In this document: positions 8,307 through 16,649 of the stretch, one piece after another
Position numbering within the stretch: the first letter of the stretch is position 1
Layout of the letters: every line of letters starts with the position of its first letter
Source of the DNA: Bizionia sp.
GTDB lineage: Bacteria > Bacteroidota > Bacteroidia > Flavobacteriales > Flavobacteriaceae
Reading direction: 5' to 3'
Length of the DNA stretch: 42,062 nt
Assembly: GCA_020631395.1 (NCBI GenBank)
Contig: JAHDHI010000042.1
Coordinates: 1-42,062 of the forward strand
Notes under the pieces: model-generated
What the model saw: only the letters and a program-made list of their open reading frames with translations
Database searches by the model: none
What the model was told of the DNA's origin: nothing
Program-made: the position numbers and the translations under genes

Positions 8307-8786
8307 AAACTTCAAAAAATCAAGTAAAACTTGATATGAATGGCTTCAATGCTTTCGCTTGTCACAAGATTTTTTTTTCACATTGTTCATTTTAAAAAAT
8401 TTTACAAATAGAATACTAATGAAATCGCAATTTGAACATTCATTTACTTTGTTTGGATACACTCTACATATGATTGAGTTTTGCACACACACCGTAAAAG
8501 GAGCATTAATAGTTTCTCCTTAAGGAAACGACACCTTCAATTTCTTCCCATTTGGTTCGTCTTTCAAAATCTTGTCCAACTAAAAAAACCAGAGCATTGG
8601 AATGATTCTTTAGGTTAACACTTTGATAACTTTTTCAACACACAAAATCAGGTAAAATCTCGGATATTTATAATTCTAATCAACAAGTCAAAAACATTGT
8701 AAAACAAACAATTAAAGTAATCATGAAATTTTAGTTTATCAAAATGCTTTAACAATTAACAGCTAACCTAACTTATTTAAAAAAAA

Positions 8787-9998
8787 ATGAAACAAACCAT
8801 CAAAAACATGATACAATTAGTTATTGTATTCTCGCTATTAATTTCTTGTGAAGACAATACACTTCAAGAATCTCCGACAAACCATAAAAATGAAAACAAA
8901 GACTATTTGGTAAATGAAGATGAGGCCAAAGAAATTGCCTCGTATATTTTAAATGGAGAAGATCGCAAAGGAAATCTTTCTGAAAAACACTTGGAGGTTT
9001 CATCTTTGAAAGATTCAAACAATGAACCTTCTCTATACATCGTTCAAAAACCATCGGAAACCAATCCTTCTTTTACAATCATTTCGGGAGACAAAAGATT
9101 GGAACCCGTTTTGGCCTACGGCAACAATGAGTTCCATATTAACGACATTCCTGAACAATTAAATTCATGGATTAAAGGTTACACCAACAAAATAAAGTAT
9201 TTACGTGACAATGAAACCATTGGTGAAAAAGAGCTGGAGAATTTTAAAAAGAAGGCTTCCAAAGACAATTTGGAAAAAAGAACAAGTAAAAGCAACATGC
9301 AATATGTTCCTCAACTAACATATACAAAATGGGGACAACGTTGTGTATACAATGACTTTGCACCAACCAAGGAGGAATTGGGATGTGAGGCTTCGAACTA
9401 TCTACCATGTGACAGAGCCTATACTGGATGTGTGGCCACTTGTTTGTCTCAGGTTGTATTCTTCTACAAATCAATGGACAACTACAACTATAACAACTTA
9501 AGATACGGATACCAGCTTGAAGATTCGGGAACGGAGACTGGTGATGAAGTTGCTAGGTTGATGAGAGAAGTTGGAGATATCATGGAAATGGAATACACTT
9601 GCACCAATGGGTCTTTGGCATATTCAAGCAAAATGCAACAAGCCAATTCAAGACAGCGTTTTGGTTTTGATGAACAAATTAAATCCAAATCTTTTAACAA
9701 TATGTCACTAGATGATATTTACAATGAGTTGGAAAGTGAAAATCTATTTGTAATTTCCAGCTATGATGGAAACAACGGCGCTGGTCATTTATGGATTATA
9801 GACGGCTTTACTCGATACTTTGGTGACGACCAATCGAGTAGTGACGACGACACGGTCTATTTGCACTTTAATGTGGGATGGAATGGCTCAAGCAATGGTT
9901 GGTATCTATACAACGACTTCAATGTAGGAAATTACAACTTCGAACACTACCCAAGATTATACTACAACTTTAGAAGTAATAATTCTGTTTCTCGATAG
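8787..9998 (+). CDS. C10-family (streptopain-like) cysteine peptidase lipoprotein
   Basis: The 403-residue protein begins with a lipoprotein signal (LLISC, lipidated Cys21). A propeptide of the Spi/streptopain type follows (about 40-130; FTIISGDKRLEPVLAYG). The catalytic domain has the family signatures: GCVAT with nucleophile Cys215, GHLWIIDGF with His334, and HFNVGWNGSSNGWY near the end. Relatives are streptopain (SpeB) and interpain A, papain-like proteases activated by propeptide removal. The region before the active Cys is longer than usual and adds cysteines at 186, 200 and 208. It is probably anchored at the cell envelope and degrades extracellular protein. It stands alone, with a terminator about 170 bases downstream. 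Confidence 0.93.
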   Translation: MKQTIKNMIQLVIVFSLLISCEDNTLQESPTNHKNENKDYLVNEDEAKEIASYILNGEDRKGNLSEKHLEVSSLKDSNNEPSLYIVQKPSETNPSFTIISGDKRLEPVLAYGNNEFHINDIPEQLNSWIKGYTNKIKYLRDNETIGEKELENFKKKASKDNLEKRTSKSNMQYVPQLTYTKWGQRCVYNDFAPTKEELGCEASNYLPCDRAYTGCVATCLSQVVFFYKSMDNYNYNNLRYGYQLEDSGTETGDEVARLMREVGDIMEMEYTCTNGSLAYSSKMQQANSRQRFGFDEQIKSKSFNNMSLDDIYNELESENLFVISSYDGNNGAGHLWIIDGFTRYFGDDQSSSDDDTVYLHFNVGWNGSSNGWYLYNDFNVGNYNFEHYPRLYYNFRSNNSVSR

Positions 9999-10171
9999 AC
10001 AAGAAAGAGAAATAGTTCGCATAAAGACAATACCAAAAAATTAGGCTGTTATTGGTAAAAGTAGACGAATTCAACAAATAGATTTTTAATCCTATATGCT
10101 ATTTAGGCTTATATATTCAGATTACCAATTGTAAAAACGAAAGACATTTCATAAATGGTGCAAGTTTTAGA

Positions 10172-10202
10172 ATCGGAGTTGGATCCAGCTCCGATTTTTT
10201 TT
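10172..10202 (+). terminator. Rho-independent terminator
   Basis: AATCGGAG (10172-10179) pairs with CTCCGATT (10190-10197) and is followed by a T run. It ends the protease transcript, leaving a 3' untranslated region of about 170 bases. Confidence 0.8.
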
Positions 10203-10263
10203 GATTCATTAAATAGCCTTGAAAACAAAAGCTAAATACTTGCAATATGTCGTCTTAATCGGG

Positions 10264-11010
10264 TTATTCCCTTTTCTTATAAATAATCTGATGGGATTCA
10301 ACCTTTTCCGATTTCGTATCGTAAATCAAAACTCCTTGATTCTCTTCATCAAGTTTTTTTATCAATTCTCCTTTCTTGTTCCATACAGCGCTTTGACCAA
10401 TGCTCAAAAAGTGATCACAATGACCTACACAGTTTGACATTAGCACAGGTGTAGCAAACTCATTTGAGATTTTCGAAAAATAGAGGTAGGCCTTATCAAT
10501 TCCGTCCATAGATTTGGCCACACTTGCAATATAGATGTCTGCTCCCATTTCATTGGCCTGCAAGAAGTGTTGCCGTTGCAATGTTTCATAACAAATCCCT
10601 ACTGCTATACTGTTTCCTTTAACATTCAGGGTAGTGTGTTCTTTTCCACCAACAAAATAAGGTTGCTCATCGGGATGCAATATTTGTTTTGAGTAAACCA
10701 TCCTTTTTATATGTGGCTGAAAGACAAACATACCTATGTTTATCCCATCATCTGTCCTTACAGGCATTCCTATTCCTATGACCAAGTCATTGTCATCCGA
10801 CATTGTTTGGAATGGGTTGAAAATAGAATCCATAATATTAACTGCAAGCTCCTTGCCCATTTTTGGCTCGTAGCTTGTAATCGACAATTCAGGGAACATT
10901 ATTAGGCTTGCCTCCAATTCAATTGCATATTCAATCAATCGCAAATGGTTTTGAATGTTCCTATGGATTTTTCCTTTTAAAGACTTTGTTTGCGCAATAC
11001 AAATTTTCAT
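10264..11010 (-). CDS. Carbon-nitrogen hydrolase (nitrilase superfamily)
   Basis: The 248-residue protein has the Glu-Lys-Cys triad of the nitrilase superfamily: Glu41 in MFPELSITSYEP, Lys108 in MVYSKQILHPDE, and Cys140 in AVGICYETLQ. The start MKICIAQTKSLKG and the closing SAVWNKKGELI are also typical. Members hydrolyse amides or nitriles in the cytoplasm; sequence alone does not give the substrate. It is the last of a run of minus-strand genes, 87 bases after the TlpA-like gene. Confidence 0.92.
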   Translation of the reverse strand: MKICIAQTKSLKGKIHRNIQNHLRLIEYAIELEASLIMFPELSITSYEPKMGKELAVNIMDSIFNPFQTMSDDNDLVIGIGMPVRTDDGINIGMFVFQPHIKRMVYSKQILHPDEQPYFVGGKEHTTLNVKGNSIAVGICYETLQRQHFLQANEMGADIYIASVAKSMDGIDKAYLYFSKISNEFATPVLMSNCVGHCDHFLSIGQSAVWNKKGELIKKLDEENQGVLIYDTKSEKVESHQIIYKKRE

Positions 11011-11097
11011 ATCCGTTAGTTCTATTAAGGATTACTTACATTGAAGATCTTTACAGCATATCTAGGAACATAACTACAACAAATCTAAAATCTCACA

Positions 11098-11661
11098 TTA
11101 TAACTTTATAAGTTCGTCTATGGTAGTTCTCACAGTCTTGCTGTTCCAATTTGCTGCACCGGACTTGTCTATTATCACATTGCCATTTCTATCTATCAAA
11201 AAAGTTCTTGGAATGCTTTGTACATCGAATGTCTCTGGCGCCTTGCTTATTGGGGTATACGTCTGAAATGTATATTCTTTACGCTTTAAGAACTCTGAAA
11301 CGACATCCCGATCCTCATTGGATACGAAAACAAAATCCATCTTATCCTTGTAATCTACATACAATGCTTCCATCGAAGGCATTTCTGCTATGCATGGTGG
11401 GCACCAAGTTGCCCAAAAGTTAACCAAAGTCACCCTGTGTTTGGATGTTTCGAAATTAATGACATTTCCCTTTGCATCTTGTAATTTCCAATCGTAACTG
11501 CTTATCTCTTCCACGTCATTCACATTTTCCATACTTGGTCCAAAAAGAGCCAAACCCTTATGCAACAACACTTGAATATGCAATCTTGTTTGTGGTATTA
11601 TCAATAGTATGACAAGTACCAGAAACATTGTGTTTTTAAAATTTACTTTCTTTTTTTTCAT
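11098..11661 (-). CDS. TlpA-family thioredoxin-like disulfide reductase
   Basis: Starting at MKKKKVNFKN the protein has 187 residues: one N-terminal membrane anchor (TMFLVLVILLIIPQT) and a periplasmic thioredoxin domain of the AhpC/TSA-Redoxin/TlpA type. The active site is WATWCPPC (Cys87 and Cys90), with VNFWATWC before it and the cis-Pro loop SIPRTFLIDRNG after it. Such proteins reduce disulfides on periplasmic partners. An in-frame ATG at 11691 exists but lies inside the stem of a terminator-like hairpin belonging to the upstream gene, so 11661 is preferred. Confidence 0.9.
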   Translation of the reverse strand: MKKKKVNFKNTMFLVLVILLIIPQTRLHIQVLLHKGLALFGPSMENVNDVEEISSYDWKLQDAKGNVINFETSKHRVTLVNFWATWCPPCIAEMPSMEALYVDYKDKMDFVFVSNEDRDVVSEFLKRKEYTFQTYTPISKAPETFDVQSIPRTFLIDRNGNVIIDKSGAANWNSKTVRTTIDELIKL

Positions 11662-11678
11662 AGTATGCAAAACTAATA

Positions 11679-11710
11679 AAGCGCTATTCATAAAAGTATG
11701 AATAACGCTT
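11679..11710 (-). terminator. Hairpin terminator of the RskA-like lipoprotein gene
   Basis: Two 14-base arms (11679-11692 and 11697-11710) pair across a 4-base loop. The single mismatch is C-A read on the plus strand but G-U in minus-strand RNA, which fits a hairpin acting on minus-strand transcripts. The tract after it is only moderately T-rich. Confidence 0.55.
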
Positions 11711-11735
11711 CAAAATCTAATAAAAAACAAATCTT

Positions 11736-12653
11736 TTATCTCGATACCGTACCTGAAGGCAAACTAACCAAGTTAAGAGCTAAATCGTAAGTGGTGGGAG
11801 CTGTATCGTTTCCTGCTGTTCCTGCTAGCGGTTTCATAGAGAATGGATCTGTAGAATTGTCTGGATCCGGCTCTATGGAAATCACGACATCACGTCCTCT
11901 AACATCCAAAGGAAAGGTAAATCCTGCAGGAGCATTCAAGAAGAAATCTTCTCCTGGGATAGGTGGTCCTGCGTTGTTTTCCGTACCACTGAAATCGTTG
12001 GAATCATCTACCTCCGCGAATCCAGTGAATGTACCAGTAGAAATTGGACCAACGCCTTCTACAACTACCCATCCTTCATACTTCCATCCTGCAGACAAGG
12101 TAGGCAAATCCAATCCTGCCGTTGGTGGCGCTCCTGGAGTACCAAACCAAATACCATATTCATCGTTCATGTTGTTTCCTGATCCAGCTGCCTCATCTGT
12201 TGGGGTTCTTAAAAAGAACTTACCTGTGGATGATAAAAAATTGCTAGCATCCGTTGTAACCGGTGCAGGCAATACATTTGCAGAGTTTCCAGAAAAATCC
12301 CCTGCCAGTATCTTTGTCGCTGCTGGTGCCGGATCCGTATCCGATTCTGGCTCAATTGACAACACGAATTTTGTAGCTGCAGCCAATTGCTCTGTTGCTA
12401 TTTGGATTGTTTGTGGAAAGGTAAGTGAGGTGAGTACTCCCGTAGACACAGGGGCTCCATCTACTATGATCCATCCTTCGTAAACGTAATTATCACCCAA
12501 TGGTGCTAATCCAGTAAAGTCAATAGTTAATGTAGATGTTGCTGGTGATGGTGTCGAACCATCGTCGTCATTACTACAAGAAGTGGCAAAAATTCCTAAT
12601 GCCAAAACTCCTAAAATCATTTTTCTAATCATTGCTATTTTTTTAAAGTTCAT
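11736..12653 (-). CDS. Lipoprotein with two tandem RskA-C-like domains
   Basis: The 305-residue protein has a lipoprotein signal (GIFATSC, Cys26). It contains two copies of a unit resembling the extracytoplasmic C-terminal domain of anti-sigma factor RskA. Repeat 1 (about 58-120) opens YEGWIIVDGAPVSTG and ends FVLSIEPESD...ILAG. Repeat 2 (about 192-280) opens YEGWVVVEGVGPISTG and ends VVISIEPDPD...PLAG. There is no sigma-binding N-terminal domain, so an anti-sigma role is not indicated. It lies 58 bases downstream of the Crp/Fnr gene with its own -7 box and a palindrome. M8 (12632) is an alternative start. Function unknown. Confidence 0.85.
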   Translation of the reverse strand: MNFKKIAMIRKMILGVLALGIFATSCSNDDDGSTPSPATSTLTIDFTGLAPLGDNYVYEGWIIVDGAPVSTGVLTSLTFPQTIQIATEQLAAATKFVLSIEPESDTDPAPAATKILAGDFSGNSANVLPAPVTTDASNFLSSTGKFFLRTPTDEAAGSGNNMNDEYGIWFGTPGAPPTAGLDLPTLSAGWKYEGWVVVEGVGPISTGTFTGFAEVDDSNDFSGTENNAGPPIPGEDFFLNAPAGFTFPLDVRGRDVVISIEPDPDNSTDPFSMKPLAGTAGNDTAPTTYDLALNLVSLPSGTVSR

Positions 12654-12666
12654 AATTATATACGAA

Positions 12667-12674
12667 CAAAATTA
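12667..12674 (-). promoter_or_regulatory. -7 box of the RskA-like lipoprotein gene
   Basis: On the minus strand this reads TAATTTTG, an exact TAnnTTTG match, 14 bases before the ATG at 12653. No TTG lies at the -33 distance; a perfect palindrome sits there instead, which would suit an activator-dependent promoter. Confidence 0.5.
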
Positions 12675-12694
12675 TAGCTAAGACTATTTATAAA

Positions 12695-12712
12695 ATGTTA
12701 GCTAGCTAACAT
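12695..12712. promoter_or_regulatory. Perfect Crp-type palindrome TGTTA-N6-TAACA
   Basis: ATGTTAGCTAGCTAACAT is a perfect 18-base palindrome with the 5-6-5 geometry of Crp/Fnr sites. Its centre is about 40 bases upstream of the start point predicted from the -7 box at 12667-12674, the position of a class II activator site. It touches the last base of the Crp/Fnr-family gene. No T tract follows, so a terminator is unlikely. Confidence 0.5.
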
Positions 12713-13383
12713 TAGGCAGTTTTTTTTAAAATTCTTATCTCTTTTCTATTGAAATCCAAGTAGTTTTCCTCTTTCAATTCGTTTAAAAGGATATTTATGG
12801 TGGGTCTGGAGGTTCCTATTAATGACGCTATATCGCTTTGCGTGTAGGGATGATGTATTATGTGATCTCCTGTTTTTTCACAATCATAACCATATTCGGT
12901 GCAAAGCTCTCCAAGAAATTCTATCAATCGTGTCTTTGTGTCTTTGAACATTAGTAGCTGCAGCCTTCTTTCCAACTTTTTAAACTTGAAGCCTATAAAC
13001 TTGTAGACTTTGAAACTAAAGGTTTGGTTTTCTCGCATCAACTCATGCATAGTACTTACCCCTATTGGGCAAATTGAAGTTGTATTGTCCAAAGATTGGG
13101 CAAATTCATCGCGTTTTGACTCTCCCAGTATTGCTTTTTCACCAAATAGTTGACCACGACCTAATATTGCCTTTACAATTTCGTCACCATCTTCACTATA
13201 ATAACCTATTTTAACCTTTCCTTTTTCTATAAGAAATACCTTATTTGAAGAATCTTCTTCAAAATATATGTAATCCTTCTTCTTGTAGGCATCAAATTCG
13301 TGAGTTTTCTTATATGTCTTAAACTTGTGGGGGCACAAGACTTTGAAAAGATTTACATCTTCAAAAAACCAAAGTGAGTTCAT
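12712..13383 (-). CDS. Crp/Fnr-family transcriptional regulator
   Basis: The 223-residue protein has an N-terminal cyclic-nucleotide-binding-like beta-roll (VFLIEKGKVKIGYYSEDGDE, then GRGQLFGEKAILGE), a long dimer helix (KFKKLERRLQLLMFKDTKTR), and a C-terminal Crp winged helix (YTQSDIASLIGTSRPTINILLNELKEE). There is no N-terminal cysteine cluster for an Fe-S centre, so it is not a classical Fnr. The ligand is unknown. It is immediately upstream of the RskA-like lipoprotein gene, whose promoter region holds a Crp-type palindrome. Confidence 0.92.
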   Translation of the reverse strand: MNSLWFFEDVNLFKVLCPHKFKTYKKTHEFDAYKKKDYIYFEEDSSNKVFLIEKGKVKIGYYSEDGDEIVKAILGRGQLFGEKAILGESKRDEFAQSLDNTTSICPIGVSTMHELMRENQTFSFKVYKFIGFKFKKLERRLQLLMFKDTKTRLIEFLGELCTEYGYDCEKTGDHIIHHPYTQSDIASLIGTSRPTINILLNELKEENYLDFNRKEIRILKKTA

Positions 13384-13503
13384 TTTTAAGTACGTTTTAG
13401 TTTATTTAGTTTTAAATATAGTCTAAATTCAATGTAATTACTTACTATTTATACGAAAAAAAATACCTTGTAGATTTTTATCACTACTATTTCATCTCTT
13501 TAC

Positions 13504-13884
13504 CTATGCTACTTCACCTAGTTTTGCCATTAGCGTCCTAATTGTTTTTTTAAATTTCATTTTTGCGATGACCATACCTACGATCTTTCCCATCAAAGCA
13601 GAGGTGATAAAGACAATCGCACCATTTCTCAATAAAATTCCATTGCTCGTCTTTAAATCCATTAGACTAAAAACAAGGTAAACGCATATGGAAATAAAAC
13701 AACACAATGCTCCCAACTCACAACCACAAGCATTGTGCAATTCATTCAACTTGCTTTCGTAAACCATATTTTCTTCATCGTTCAATTGTTCCATATCCAA
13801 TATGATCTTATCATAGCTCTTCAATTTCTTTCCAGAAATCAATTTAAAGAGCTTACTCGATTCATCAATTATATAATGCTCCAT
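13504..13884 (-). CDS. Two-helix membrane protein next to a metallopeptidase gene
   Basis: The 126-residue protein is not recognised. It has a charged N-terminal half with a predicted coiled or helical stretch (DKIILDMEQLNDEENMVYES), then two membrane helices at about 56-75 (Cys-rich, beginning CGCELGALCC) and 88-107, and a basic C terminus. It begins 12 bases after the stop of the metzincin-like gene on the same strand, so the two are almost certainly co-transcribed. Small two-helix partners of secreted or membrane-active proteins are sometimes immunity proteins or accessory factors; that is speculation here. Confidence 0.75.
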   Translation of the reverse strand: MEHYIIDESSKLFKLISGKKLKSYDKIILDMEQLNDEENMVYESKLNELHNACGCELGALCCFISICVYLVFSLMDLKTSNGILLRNGAIVFITSALMGKIVGMVIAKMKFKKTIRTLMAKLGEVA

Positions 13885-13896
13885 AATTTTTGGATT

Positions 13897-15702
13897 TTAA
13901 GGGAATAGACATGTGTTTTGTGCTACTTGAGTCAACCATTTCCAAGTTTCTTTTGCATCGTCGATGGTAAACGAAGGTCCTCCACTGAGCAATAGAAACT
14001 CCAAAAAAGTGTTTCCTGTAATGGTTTTCTTTGATTTTGCGGGCGAATACATAATGTACTCCAAGCCATCATGCCCACAGTGGCAAAGTCCAAAGTAGTG
14101 TCCTAGTTCATGTACCAACACCGTTTCAAAAATGTACTTGGGTGTCCTATCCGTGAATGACACACCACTCTTTCTAGCATATCCTCCATTTGCATCATAA
14201 CTGGATGGCCCACAACATTTATCGTCTGAACAGCTACAACTAGGAATGTATGTAGGGGGCCTGTACCAGCTTGTCAACCCGAAAGATGGTTCATCATCCA
14301 GATATTGAAATAGTGCCAAGGATGGTACTTTACAAAGCGGATCGTCTGTTCCGTTTCTAGGAAAGTTCGAAAACACTTCTTCATGGAAGTCCGTATTCAT
14401 TGGAACATACCTGAAGCTTCCATCCGTTCTCAAGTTTATTGGGTAATCCTCAATCTCATTCCACCATAGTTCCAATCCCAACTGGTATGCTTTTTCCTTG
14501 GCCACGCGCAATGCATTTTCGTAGGCACTCAATTTTATTGGATATACGTTGAATTCAGGAACCGATTCTGGTCCTTCTTCTATGAATCGTTTGATGTCGA
14601 AATAGGATACCCTTATGTCTGTTCCCGTATAAACGACTTCCCCATTTACCGATGCTGTTTGCGTTGCCCACTTTTTACCAGCGCAACCATTTATCTGACC
14701 AGCCAATGCATAAAGGTTTACAAACCCGTTTACGTGCAACGCTTGCAAGTATCGATCGGACTTAATGCACATTCTTCTAGCATCGATTTGTACTGGCAAT
14801 CCCATTGGGCAACTATAAAACCTCATTTTGTCTTTTATACGCTCTATTCTATCTTCATCTCCTGTAAATGCTTCTGAAAGTGCAAAATCTATGGTTTCTT
14901 TCAATTTCTTTTTACGCACGTTGCTTGCTATGCCACTTACCAACACCCATCCTATTACTCCAAATGCGACGAGTATTATCCTACCTATGCCAACTCCTAT
15001 GTTTGTCAAGCCCCCACTTATCCTACATCCATTCAAGTTCAAAATGCCAAATATGGTATCTTTTATTCCTTCCAAGAGATTGCATGCTGTCCCAATTATT
15101 TGTTTTACAGAGCTCATTGCTCCGTCCACAAATCCAAACAACACTCTACCTATCCAACCAAATGATTCCGTAAGGCTACAGGTGAGTCTCTTAAAGTCGT
15201 TTATGTATTCCATTAAATCGCACACCAAGCCTTTTATGAAATCGAAGATGGTTTCGACAATGTCCAATATGTCTTTCCAAAGTTCCCATATGGCCTTGAG
15301 TGCTTCCAATGGGTCTGTAAATAGACATACTATGAAAGTAATTAGGAATTTCAACAGCCTAACGATGATCTTCACAATGACATCCACCACGACCATTACG
15401 ATTTTGCACACCCAGTAAGTCACCCATTTAATAACGGTTACCAATACCCAAGTAACCACTTTCACGACTACAGTGACAATCCAACAAAACCACTTATTGC
15501 AACAAAGACACCATTTTTTGCACTTTCTCTTCTTACATTTCTTTTCTTGTTTGGAAACCCAATCTTCAATGGGCTTTTTAACCTTCTCTTCGATTTTTTT
15601 CTTTACCTCTTCACATTGCTTTTTGGCTTTTGTAATAGCCTTTTCAACAGGTATTTGGACTTTTTTCGTAATCCACTTCTTTACTTTCTTACAAGCTGAC
15701 AT
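13897..15702 (-). CDS. Metzincin-like zinc metallopeptidase with hydrophobic N-terminal region
   Basis: From the start at MSACKKVKKW the protein has 601 residues. Residues 1-70 are Lys/Cys-rich and probably helical. Residues about 71-128 are a long Trp/Val-rich hydrophobic stretch with alternating pattern (VVKVVTWVLVTVIKWVTYWV). A second hydrophobic segment is at about 233-257. The C-terminal domain holds the metzincin zinc signature HExxHxxGxxH (His531, Glu532, His535, His541; HELGHYFGLCH) and a Met-turn (YIMYS, Met551). There is no signal peptide. ATGs at 15756 and 15726 are also in frame; 15702 has AAGGA nine bases upstream. The hydrophobic region suggests membrane insertion. Function is unknown; substrate and role (toxin, processing enzyme) are open. 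Confidence 0.85.
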   Translation of the reverse strand: MSACKKVKKWITKKVQIPVEKAITKAKKQCEEVKKKIEEKVKKPIEDWVSKQEKKCKKRKCKKWCLCCNKWFCWIVTVVVKVVTWVLVTVIKWVTYWVCKIVMVVVDVIVKIIVRLLKFLITFIVCLFTDPLEALKAIWELWKDILDIVETIFDFIKGLVCDLMEYINDFKRLTCSLTESFGWIGRVLFGFVDGAMSSVKQIIGTACNLLEGIKDTIFGILNLNGCRISGGLTNIGVGIGRIILVAFGVIGWVLVSGIASNVRKKKLKETIDFALSEAFTGDEDRIERIKDKMRFYSCPMGLPVQIDARRMCIKSDRYLQALHVNGFVNLYALAGQINGCAGKKWATQTASVNGEVVYTGTDIRVSYFDIKRFIEEGPESVPEFNVYPIKLSAYENALRVAKEKAYQLGLELWWNEIEDYPINLRTDGSFRYVPMNTDFHEEVFSNFPRNGTDDPLCKVPSLALFQYLDDEPSFGLTSWYRPPTYIPSCSCSDDKCCGPSSYDANGGYARKSGVSFTDRTPKYIFETVLVHELGHYFGLCHCGHDGLEYIMYSPAKSKKTITGNTFLEFLLLSGGPSFTIDDAKETWKWLTQVAQNTCLFP

Positions 15703-15862
15703 AACTTCATCCTTTTTGTTTAGCATAAAATTATGGCTTACCTGAAGAAAAAGCACGGTGGTATTGTCCCAAACAGCATGGGTATTTACACCCTAACATA
15801 CTAAAATCAAACAACTTATTTTTGTTTTATTGCTAGTCATTCCAAATTAATTTAAAATCCGT

Positions 15863-15870
15863 TAGATTTG
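15863..15870 (+). promoter_or_regulatory. Candidate -7 box
   Basis: TAGATTTG matches TAnnTTTG and lies 60 bases before the ATG at 15930. A start point near 15878 would exclude the in-frame ATG at 15873. No well-spaced TTG was found. Confidence 0.3.
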
Positions 15871-15929
15871 TAATGAATATATGGAATGTAATGGCAATTG
15901 CTATTGTAACATTGTTATCGACAATTCGA

Positions 15930-16538
15930 ATGAAAAGATATTTAATCTTAGTTTTATTGAGTTTTTCACTTGTTTTCTGTAAAAAAGAAACGGAAAAGGG
16001 ATCTATTAAAATTGAAAACAAAATAGAAACTTTGGAAGCAAACTCTGTTGAAGAAAATAATCCTGAAATGCCAATAGGAGTATTTGCTTACCCAATAAAT
16101 TTAACGGAAATTAAAAATTTAGAATTCTTAACGACTACCTCTGGAGTTGTTCCGCATTCTGAACTTGAATCTTTATGTAAACAGGAAAAAGAAGGGTTTT
16201 ATGGCTTTTACCATTTAATAAATAAAGACCAAAAGTATCGGATGATGGGATTGTTAACTGTATATACGACTGATAAACCAGAAAATTGGAAATTTAACTC
16301 AAAGAACGAGTCATTATACATTCTTGAATTAAAAACAGATGATATAAAAGTATGGGATAGTATAGCAATTGGAACTGACCAAAGTAAATTGCTAGATTTT
16401 ATAGGAACTAGTTTTCATTATAAAAAAGGAAGTACTTTATATGCAGAACTGGGAGAATATAAATCAAGTTTTACCATATCGAAAGATACGATTAGCGGAA
16501 TTAAAATAGTAAAATCCTGTAAAGAAAAAAGTCAATAA
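15930..16538 (+). CDS. Lipoprotein of unknown function
   Basis: From MKRYLILVLLSFSLVFC the protein has 202 residues, with a lipobox ending at Cys17. The longer frame from 15873 would put 19 extra residues before a perfect lipoprotein signal, so 15930 is chosen. The mature part has no recognised domain; it mixes beta-type stretches (YRMMGLLTVYTTD, ESLYILELKTDDIKVWDS) and ends with a Cys-Lys-rich tail. It lies alone between the divergent metzincin gene and the convergent sigma factor gene. Its codons are AT-richer than those of the core genes, as in the rest of the following 10 kb. Confidence 0.78.
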   Translation: MKRYLILVLLSFSLVFCKKETEKGSIKIENKIETLEANSVEENNPEMPIGVFAYPINLTEIKNLEFLTTTSGVVPHSELESLCKQEKEGFYGFYHLINKDQKYRMMGLLTVYTTDKPENWKFNSKNESLYILELKTDDIKVWDSIAIGTDQSKLLDFIGTSFHYKKGSTLYAELGEYKSSFTISKDTISGIKIVKSCKEKSQ

Positions 16539-16649
16539 CACTATATTATAAAACATTGCAACCCTTTGGTCCTGATAGTATATTCTCTAAAATGTCAATA
16601 GAAACATACTCAAAAGACTACAAAAAACTAATCTAATAAAACCACATTA

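Noticed and set aside
11662-11691. Earlier ATG for the TlpA-like gene
   Set aside because: It is buried in the stem of the hairpin that ends the upstream gene, and it puts ten extra residues before the basic start of the membrane anchor.
11791-12483. Long plus-strand open frame of about 230 codons
   Set aside because: It is antisense to the RskA-like lipoprotein gene, is Pro/Ser/Ala-rich without domains, and arises from the biased codons of the real gene.
14828-15418. Plus-strand open frame of 196 codons
   Set aside because: It is the shadow of the hydrophobic region of the metzincin-like gene, which has a clear zinc site in the other frame.
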